Shown: in pieces, positions 57,401 through 64,000 of the stretch
Layout of the letters: each line of letters opens with the position of its first letter
Position numbering within the stretch: position 1 is the stretch's first letter
Source of the DNA: Salvia splendens
Lineage: Eukaryota > Streptophyta > Magnoliopsida > Lamiales > Lamiaceae
Length of the DNA stretch: 64,000 bases
NCBI RefSeq assembly: GCF_004379255.2
Contig: NC_056036.1
Location: 1,612,001-1,676,000 of the forward strand
Direction: 5' to 3'
Translations under genes and position numbers: made by a program
Notes under the pieces: generated by a model
Told to the model about the DNA's origin: nothing
Seen by the model: the letters and a program-made list of their open reading frames with translations, nothing else
Databases searched by the model: none

Positions 57401-58378
57401 TTCTACTAACATTTTCTACTAATTATATTCATACATTTTAAAACTCATGACGAATCAAACGAGACTAAATATTGCAAACCCAACAAGTAACATCACCCTG
57501 TCGTCATCAAACGAGACTAAATATTGCCAACCCAACAAGTAAGATACACCCTGTTTGCCAAATCGAACTAGAACGAAAAAAGCTATCATTAATTTCTTTT
57601 GAGAAGTTACGTCACTGAGCTTAAATCATACTAGTACTTAGCTACGGTAAAATTTTATCATAAAGTAGTTAAAAATGATTGTGTGAATTAGGTGGCATAG
57701 CCCCCATAGTCATCGGAAGAGGAGCTCTTGGGTGGCATAGCCCCCATTTCTAGTTATAGGCATAAATGAGTTTATTTATGTTCATTAACTGTTGTTCAGA
57801 TTCATTGACATATTTATGGACGGCCCCGATAAATAACACAGGCCCGCACTGTTGATGGCATATATGTGTGATTTTCAAAACTTCCAAAGGAGGTAGTAAT
57901 TGAAGCAACATAGGAAAATGTGTCAAGAAATGAAGGCCAAATGACGTCTTAATCCCTGAAATTTCATCAATTGTTCCAATCTGTTCATGTGTTGTCAATA
58001 CCGAGAATTAAGAAATGTTTTAGGGCCATTTTTATCAGTTTACATGACAAACAGAAAAAATAAATTAATTTTAAAAAGACATCAACTCAAAACAGAGCCC
58101 AAGTCTTGCTCACCGAACATGACAGAAAAGTTGTAATTAAGTGGGCCCATCACATGCAATTCTGATCTTGTTTCATTTCTTAAGAACCAATATCAAACAT
58201 ACTGAACGGGCCCTTAATGCCTAAATCTAAATTGCATGCATCAAAAAAGTAAATGATGAGCATTCCACGTGAACTGCTGACATGTTGAGGTGGCATGACC
58301 ACGTCCCTATCACGTGAACCTTATCCTACGTGTCACTCCACCTCACCAAATAATTAATTGAAAATAATCTCTTATGTT
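57401..58378. other. Intergenic
   Basis: A short direct repeat (CAAACGAGACTAAATATTGC at about 57,456 and 57,508) and AT-rich DNA. No gene supported. Confidence 0.4.
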
Positions 58379-58573
58379 GGCGTTCGGTTTTCAAGATAAA
58401 ACAATACAGGATACAATCCAGGATTGAGTTGTGAGATTATTTTAGTCATAGGGGGTTAGTTATGACTAATTATCCCATGATTATCCATCTAGGATTGAAT
58501 TGGAGGACTAAATCTTATGAACCAAACACACTACTAATTTAATCATAAGATACAATCTTGCAAATCGAACACC
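58379..58573. mobile_element. Tourist-like MITE
   Basis: The left end GGCGTTCGGTTTTCAAGATA faces the right end ATCTTGCAAATCGAACACC as an imperfect inverted repeat of about 19 bp. Inside are repeated words GGATACAATCC / AAGATACAATC and CTAGGATTGAATTGGAG. The length, about 195 bp, fits PIF/Harbinger-derived elements. The 3-bp target duplication is not clear. Confidence 0.65.
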
Positions 58574-59420
58574 CCCTATATAGATTAGGGATGTTTATTG
58601 AGATGGCTGAGATATGAAATGTGATAGTATCAATTGAGTATTTTTGGGAAGGCAATAAATAATCAATATGGTAGGTTGCTTCCTAAGAGCATCACCATCC
58701 GTGCTCTTGCCAACGAGCATGAATGTGGGTCCGGATCCACTTTTACTCACTGTTCTTAGGTAAGAGCACAACACCCATATCCGTGCTCTTCCATAAGGAC
58801 AAGCTCAAGGGTTACACTATTATATTATTCAATTTAAATAAAAACATTTCTACAAAATTAAAATTTATTAAAAATATTCGGAATACTATTACAAATGTAG
58901 ACGTAAATGTTAGTTGCATCAAAGTTGGTTGTATACCACATAGCTATGTATGGCTAACTACATTTTACGATTGATTTCCCATTAACTATCTCGAAGCAAT
59001 TCTACTACATTTTACGATTGATTTCCCATTAACTATCTCGAAGCAATTGTAGAACTGTTATTTTGATGATCAATTTCCATTAATCAAATCCCTATAAATT
59101 AAAATGAATTAGCTCTATAATGATTGAATTATAACCTATATTTATCGAGATTTTGGTATTACTCAAAACACTTAAATAATTAAATTATACCCGAAATTTC
59201 CCATTATTTTTTTGAGGTTTTCAAATGGTGAAATTTAATTTAATATCAATCTGATAAATTAAATTATTTACTTATTACCTTTCGATTTAAAAATGTTAGT
59301 AAAAATTGAAGTAAAATATCGTGGATATGGAATCTTAGGGAAAATCGGGTTTCTGGGGCAGTTTGCCTTTAACATTACGTAAATGTACCCATTTTGTTAT
59401 CTATTCCACATATGGGAAAA
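58574..59420. other. Intergenic with a perfect 47-bp tandem duplication
   Basis: The 47 bp at 58957-59003 are repeated at 59004-59050 with a change only near the end of the second copy. Around 58,690-58,790 are worn inverted copies of an AGAGCATCACCATCCGTGCT-like word, possibly another MITE. No gene seen. Confidence 0.6.
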
Positions 59421-59807
59421 ACGCCAATGGAATTGGCGTGTCTTTAAGTAAAAACGCCAATATAAATGGCGTGTTTACTCGTAAAGATGCCAACGTAGGT
59501 GGCGTTTTATACTTGTGGCGTATTTTGGGCGTATTCTCTCCAATTGAAATTACGTTAAAAAATGCCAACTTGGTTGGCGTGTATTACTAAAAAAACGCCT
59601 TTGTAGTTGGCGTGTTGGTGGTAGAAACGCCGAACAGATTGGCGTGTTTAAGCAAAGACGAAAACGCTTAAACACGAAAACACAAGTAGCGTGGTTACTA
59701 ATTCGCAAAAAACGCCAACGTGAGCGGCGTGTTTACTTTTTAGCAAAACACGCCAACCAGAGTGGCGTGTTTACTTATTTTACGAAAAACGCCAACCGGA
59801 GTGGCGT
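59421..59807. repeat. Array A: nine 19-bp inverted repeats, ACGCCAA-N5-TTGGCGT
   Basis: Units start at 59421, 59454, 59487, 59562, 59595, 59627, 59712, 59750 and 59789. Each is exactly 19 bp: a 7-bp arm, 5 free bases and the inverse arm. The outer ACGCC/GGCGT part is kept almost everywhere, with two left arms at ATGCC; the inner arm bases vary more. Starts are mostly 32-39 bp apart (33 in three of the steps), and the longer gaps contain decayed units. In one frame the repeats read N-A-N-x-x-G-V. The array ends about 670 bp before the PMD start codon, next to its likely leader exon. Confidence 0.85.
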
Positions 59808-60477
59808 GTTTTCACATGCTGATATACCAACCGTGCCTCCCCCAAATCGCGAAAATCTCACAATACACACACTTCGCGATTTCTCCAAGCTGCGCGCCTC
59901 CTCTCCGCGAAATCGCCCTCCTCTCCGTGATTTCGGCCTACATTCATCAATCGGTGCTATTCTTCCCCAAATTCATCTATTTTCTTCGGTTAGTATGCTT
60001 ACCTTTTACATTATTAGAGTAAGTGGTGGATAGTTAGCTAGGGTTTGATTATTATGTTGGATTGTTTGGGTTTAAGTGAATTTGTGTATAAATTTGATTA
60101 CAAACCTAAACCCTAGGGTTGTTACTAAAAAAATGGGCAAATTGTTTTGGTTTATGTGGGTTTTGATTGATGTATGTTGATTAGTTTGAATTGTTAAATT
60201 TGTTTATATTGTTAGCTTTGTCAAATTGAAATTGTTAGGTTAGGCAAGATTGAAATTGGGCAAATTGAATTTGTTAGGTTGGACGAATTGTTAATTTAAA
60301 TTGTTAATTTTGTGTAGGTGAATTGGATTATGATTTTGAATGTACAATGTTGTGTAGGTGAATTATTTGATGTTGGTGTTCAATTTTGTGATATTGGATT
60401 AAATTGTATCTAATTATTGAAATGGTTTATGGTTGGTTATTGTTGAATTTGGATTATGAATGTTGTGTAGGTAAATT
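59808..60477 (+). promoter_or_regulatory. PMD gene leader region
   Basis: A GC-richer stretch at 59,820-59,990 (with ATCGCGAAAATC and TTCGCGATTTCT words) gives way to a T-rich intron-like sequence. TGTGTAG just before the ATG at 60478 would serve as an acceptor. The layout suggests a short non-coding exon plus leader intron. Inferred. Confidence 0.4.
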
Positions 60478-62427
60478 ATGGCATCATCTTCGACCTCTCG
60501 TCGTCGGCTTGCATGTGGTCATGCGGATCCATCTGTATTATATTTTCAGAGACAACACGTCTCTAACAACATATGGGCAGGAGTTCCATCCGAATATGTA
60601 CGCTGCCGACGATATGAAGGATTAATTTGGGATGTTCCCATCCATCAATATGTCTTGACAATAGTGGACCATATGGGGTTTGGGGGTATATTAAGGTGTG
60701 GTAAACCAAAAGACATTGACCACCATCTTATCACAACTTTGATTGAACGTTGGAGGCCAGAGACTCACACGTTTCACTTTTCAGTCGGTGAAGCGACTGT
60801 GACACTGGAAGACGTGGAGGTCTTATGGGGCCTGAAAGTTGATGGAGAGGCTCTGACAGATTACATCCCCCCGACGGAAGCGGGATATTGGAAGGACATG
60901 TGTTTGGATTTTCTAGGATTCGTACCGGACGCATCCGAGTTGAAGGAAATGACTTTTAAGCAGACAAGCTTATCGCGTCAATTGAGGATTGAGCTGTCTG
61001 ATGACCACGAACACAACATATATGCTCAACGGGCTCGTATCTATTGTCTTCTATTACTTGGTGGTCTGATGATCCCCAACGGCTCCGGAAATAAAATTCC
61101 GTTCTTCTACCTACACTTTTTCATGGATATAGAACGGTGTTCTACATATAGCTAGGGTGGTGCGACGCTTGCTTGCTTGTACCACAATTTGTGTGAAGCG
61201 GCCGTTGCTAAGAGGACGGATGTAGGGGGAGCCTTAACTCTATTACAGCTTTGGGCTTGGGAGAGAATCCCAAATATTAGACCGAGGATGCTAGATCCCG
61301 TTCATACAGACTATCTACCATGTGCAAGCGCGTAGGGATGTCAATTTAGCCCGCAACCCGTGGGCTGACCCGAATAGCCCGCCAAATTTATAGGGTTAGG
61401 GCTGAAAATTTTCAGCCCGATAAAATTACAGCCCGATTAGCCCGCACCCGATTAACCCGCAACCCGTTAGGGCCAGACCCGAAAACCCGATGGGCTGGCC
61501 CGGAAACCCGATAAAATTTATATTGTTCTATTTGTTTGACTCTAATTCGACACTTCATTGATTATTTTATAATACAGATTACTGAAAAAATAACTTTCCA
61601 TTTTATATATTAAATATATAAATTATATATTAAGTTTTTATTAATATAATAATAGATAAATGAATTAGAAACTTCAAATTCACTAAAAAAATATATTTAA
61701 ATTTCTAAACATGCTTTAAAATTTCTTGATGTTTATGTTTTATGTTGCATAAATCTCAAATATTAGTATTTGATCATGTTAATATTTGAGTTTACGCATA
61801 TATCTCAAATTTATTATAATTAAATATTTTACATTTTATAAATATAACTAATTTTTACTATTATTTATTGGATTGATCGCATGTTAATTTTATCGGTAGC
61901 AACCCGATTAACCCGATGGGCTAGCCCGAAACCCGAGCTTTTAGGGTTAGGGCTGAACTTTTATAACCCGAAAAAATAACAACCCGATTAGCCCGCACCC
62001 GATCGACCCGCAACCCGAATACGGTTGGCCTGAAACCCGGTGGGCTGGCCCGATTGACATCCCTACAAGCGCGTAAGTTGTTCACTAATTCATTTCTTAA
62101 GCTTAATGTTCATCAATCTTCGTGTTCTTCGCTCATAATTTAAATTTTTTAGATGGAATGGTACGACGTCATATGTAAAAGCACCCGGACATTGTATTGA
62201 AAATTTCCGAGATCAGTTCTCCATGATGCATCCTAATCAGGTACTTCATATACTTATAAATTGTTTTTTGTTTTTTGTTTTTTGTTTTTATTGAAATTAT
62301 TTTGAAAAATTTGTATCACATGTAGTTTATTTGGATGCCTTATCTCCACCGAGAGTTGCCGGAAAGTTGTGATGCCGGGCGTCCTATATGGATGTCGATA
62401 ACAACGCTTATTTGTTGGCGTGTCTAA
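60478..62427 (+). pseudogene. Plant mobile domain (PMD/MAIN-like) gene, degraded
   Basis: PMD proteins (aminotransferase-like, 'PP7 long form' types) occur in MULE and Gypsy elements and as tamed MAIN/MAIL genes in silencing. Exons 60478-61331, 62153-62240 and 62326-62427 join in frame. Visible: WDVPIHQYVLTIVDHMGFGG, LITTLIERWRPETHTFHF, VTLEDVEVLWGLKVDG and later LACLYHNLCEAAVAKR and LLQLWAWERIP. Damage: TAG at 61153-61155 stands where the family has Trp (YS-W-GGA). A 733-bp hAT-type element occupies the exon 1/intron 1 border. The frame ends at 62427 well before the usual C-terminus and runs into repeat array B. The first 225 residues could still be made. Confidence 0.88.
61333..62065. mobile_element. 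hAT-type MITE with perfect 8-bp target duplication
   Basis: The terminal inverted repeats TAGGGATGTCAAT / ATTGACATCCCTA are 13 bp and perfect. The flanking 8-bp duplication CAAGCGCG (61325-61332 and 62066-62073) is perfect. Subterminal regions are full of AGCCCG / CGGGCT and CCCGATTAACCCG words, with a very AT-rich middle and no coding frame. The duplication includes the first base of the PMD donor, and the right copy keeps a good donor (GCGTAAGT). Confidence 0.92.
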
Positions 62428-62622
62428 ATTAGAAGAAATTTTGTCCAGTTTTTTCACGACGCATTCTGAACAAAAACGCCAGTCCCGTTGGCGTGTTTCG
62501 TTAAAAACACGCCAACCCCGTTGGCGTGTTTTATTACAATCACGCTAGTCACGTTGGCGTCTATTAAAACACGCCACTCACATAGGCGTGTTTCAATAAA
62601 AAAACGCTACCCAAATTAGCGT
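62404..62622. repeat. Array B: five 19-bp inverted repeats, same type as array A
   Basis: Units start at 62476, 62509, 62542, 62571 and 62604, each exactly 19 bp, with steps of 33, 33, 29 and 33. A decayed 18-bp unit at 62404-62421 lies within the last PMD exon. The unit at 62604 has ACGCTAC facing TTAGCGT: the C-to-T change in one arm is matched by G-to-A in the other. The array sits between the PMD end and the convergent transposase end. Confidence 0.85.
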
Positions 62623-62737
62623 TTTTAGCTGATCATTTCGCAATATTCCTCAATATATAAGTAAATACAAATATTACCCAATACATAAGTCCAAATATTA
62701 CTAAATACTGAAATCCAATATTACACAATGCATAAGT

Positions 62738-64000
62738 TTAATTGTCTCGCCTTTTTCGCGTAAAAAAGCTACGGATACCCTTCCCGATTCTGGCGGTTGA
62801 GAGTGTAGACGGAGGAGTATCTTGCACAACTACATTTTCTAAATCAACCCCGAAAAAATCGTCTCGCACATAAGACCGAGGTAGAGAATGTGGGACATCA
62901 CTGAGACCGATGTCTTCGCTTGTACCACCAGTATGGCTGACAGAATGACGACCTCGAACTGCAGATCTTGGTAGAGGTGGAGGAATAAAATCGTGATCGG
63001 CATCATCAGTGTGACTGACGGAATGACGACCTCGAACTGCATATCTTGGTGGAGGTGGAGGCATAAAATCGTCAGCGGCATCATTTACCAACTGAGTATC
63101 CATCCTTGAAAGAGCATTCGGGCAGTTGCGCCTGTCATGACCTGGTTGACGACAATGTTTACATCGGCGTCGGGCTCGTGGCTGGTCAGCTTCACGGACA
63201 TCCATCTGATTATGAATTCTAGTAGTACGGTATCGACTGCGACTTTTAGGCATTAACTGAGCTCGTGAACATTGCAAAGTCCATTCAGGCACGGGCCAAT
63301 AATCTTGGTGTCTGAGTGGATTGAACACCGTAGAATATTGGTCTACCCAAACACTTGTGCGGTATACGGGATCAACAAGCGACAGCATGTTGTCGTTTCT
63401 AAACCGCGCAACTGCCGCTGCATGTGAACATGGAAGTCTCCACATCTGCCACTTTTGACATTTGCAGTGCGACTCCAAGTACTTTACCTTCCACTTATTA
63501 TCGCCCTTTCCACCAATTCGACGCTTTGTTCGAACCACATAATGCCCTGCAATTGTGTTGGGTGCTCTCACATTATGTAATTGACCTTTTGCATCATTTT
63601 TGCACACCTTTTCATGCGCCCACGGGGTAAGTGGTGTGGCACACTGTGGTGATGCAATTGACTGGTCATTGAACCATTCTATTGTCCTCCAGAATATCAT
63701 ATCAATGCAAGCTTTAATTGGGAGTTGTCTTGCACCTCTCAACACATTGTTGTAAGATTCCACCATATTAGTGGTCACCTCACCCCATCTTTTGTGTTTG
63801 TCATACGCCAGATTCCATTTTTCTAACTCCACGGCATCAAGGTACTGCAAAGCCTCGGTGTTGACGTTTCGAAGTAAACGACGTCCGATCTTAAACTTGC
63901 GCTTCTTGGTAGCAATACAAATTTTCCAAACAAGTCTTTTGACCATGATACCTTTGTGATTCTGCAAAACATTCTTTCTAACATGTACCAAGCAAAATCT
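62738..64000 (-). CDS. MULE (Mutator-like) transposase, C-terminal part
   Basis: An open reverse-strand frame running off the right edge; 420 residues are in view, ending at 62738. Family features in order: RFCLVHVRKNVLQNHKG, NMVESYNNVLRGARQLPI (the region with the last acidic residue of the DDE triad), a SWIM zinc finger (CKCQKWQMWRLPCSHAAAVA) and a CCHC zinc knuckle (CKHCRQPGHDRRNC). The tail is Pro/Arg-rich and holds a 26-residue unit twice (about 62,943 and 63,021 in DNA). A basic C-terminus (FFTRKRRDN) may be a nuclear signal. No stop interrupts the visible part, so this copy may be young or selected. Its DDE core and terminal inverted repeat lie outside the window. It is convergent with the PMD gene. 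Confidence 0.9.
   Translation of the reverse strand, partial: RFCLVHVRKNVLQNHKGIMVKRLVWKICIATKKRKFKIGRRLLRNVNTEALQYLDAVELEKWNLAYDKHKRWGEVTTNMVESYNNVLRGARQLPIKACIDMIFWRTIEWFNDQSIASPQCATPLTPWAHEKVCKNDAKGQLHNVRAPNTIAGHYVVRTKRRIGGKGDNKWKVKYLESHCKCQKWQMWRLPCSHAAAVARFRNDNMLSLVDPVYRTSVWVDQYSTVFNPLRHQDYWPVPEWTLQCSRAQLMPKSRSRYRTTRIHNQMDVREADQPRARRRCKHCRQPGHDRRNCPNALSRMDTQLVNDAADDFMPPPPPRYAVRGRHSVSHTDDADHDFIPPPLPRSAVRGRHSVSHTGGTSEDIGLSDVPHSLPRSYVRDDFFGVDLENVVVQDTPPSTLSTARIGKGIRSFFTRKRRDN

Noticed and set aside
57750..57998. 82-codon reverse frame between HECATE and the PMD region
   Set aside because: Weak resemblance to disease-resistance type sequence at best; no neighbouring exons, no start context and AT-rich surroundings.
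59421..62622. CRISPR-like array (short palindromic repeats at regular spacing)
   Set aside because: This is plant nuclear DNA; the variable part lies inside the palindrome rather than between repeats, and there are no cas genes. Reported as an unusual inverted-repeat array instead.

Overview
The window is nuclear DNA from a flowering plant. It shows canonical GT-AG introns, AT-rich intergenic space, Stowaway, Tourist and hAT miniature transposons, telo-box and TGGGCC promoter motifs, and plant-only families (GRAS, HECATE bHLH, DUF688, PTP1, plant mobile domain). The families point to a eudicot. An asterid, perhaps Lamiales, is only a guess from overall feel.

Left part (1-23,500): the end of a MATE transporter, then PTP1 tyrosine phosphatase (8 exons) and TMEM18 in reverse. 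A GRAS regulator, a broken copy of the RNA polymerase subunit gene RPB10 and the dolichol-phosphate-mannose synthase subunit DPMS3 follow, all in reverse. About 5 kb between GRAS and RPB10 has no gene but holds a complete solo LTR and Stowaway elements. Introns of RPB10 and DPMS3 carry local tandem arrays.

Centre (23,580-36,064): three related LRR receptor-like genes. The first two stand head to head with nearly identical ectodomains but clearly different intracellular parts; the third is a more diverged direct neighbour. All three lack the HRD and DFG motifs, so they look like receptor pseudokinases that scaffold or sense rather than phosphorylate.

Right-centre (40,192-54,842): a TMEM41-like VTT membrane protein, tail to tail with a small secreted subtilase-propeptide inhibitor. 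After 4 kb of gene-poor DNA come a DUF688 gene and the 20S proteasome subunit alpha-3 (PAC1). From memory, PTP1/MATE and TMEM41-like/propeptide inhibitor are also neighbours in Arabidopsis, suggesting an old syntenic block.

Right end (56,275-64,000): a HECATE bHLH gene broken by a 4-base insertion, then a transposon-rich segment. That segment holds a degraded plant-mobile-domain (PMD) gene with a nonsense codon and a 733-bp hAT-type element at an exon/intron border. The right edge carries the C-terminal half of a reverse-strand MULE transposase. Both sides of the PMD gene carry arrays of 19-bp inverted repeats (ACGCCAA-N5-TTGGCGT), spaced mostly 33 bp apart, with constant arms and free centres. 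This is the most unusual structure in the window.

Three genes carry clear disabling lesions (RPB10, HECATE, PMD) and the MATE gene may carry one. This would fit a polyploid or recently duplicated genome in which intact copies lie elsewhere, but the window alone cannot show that.
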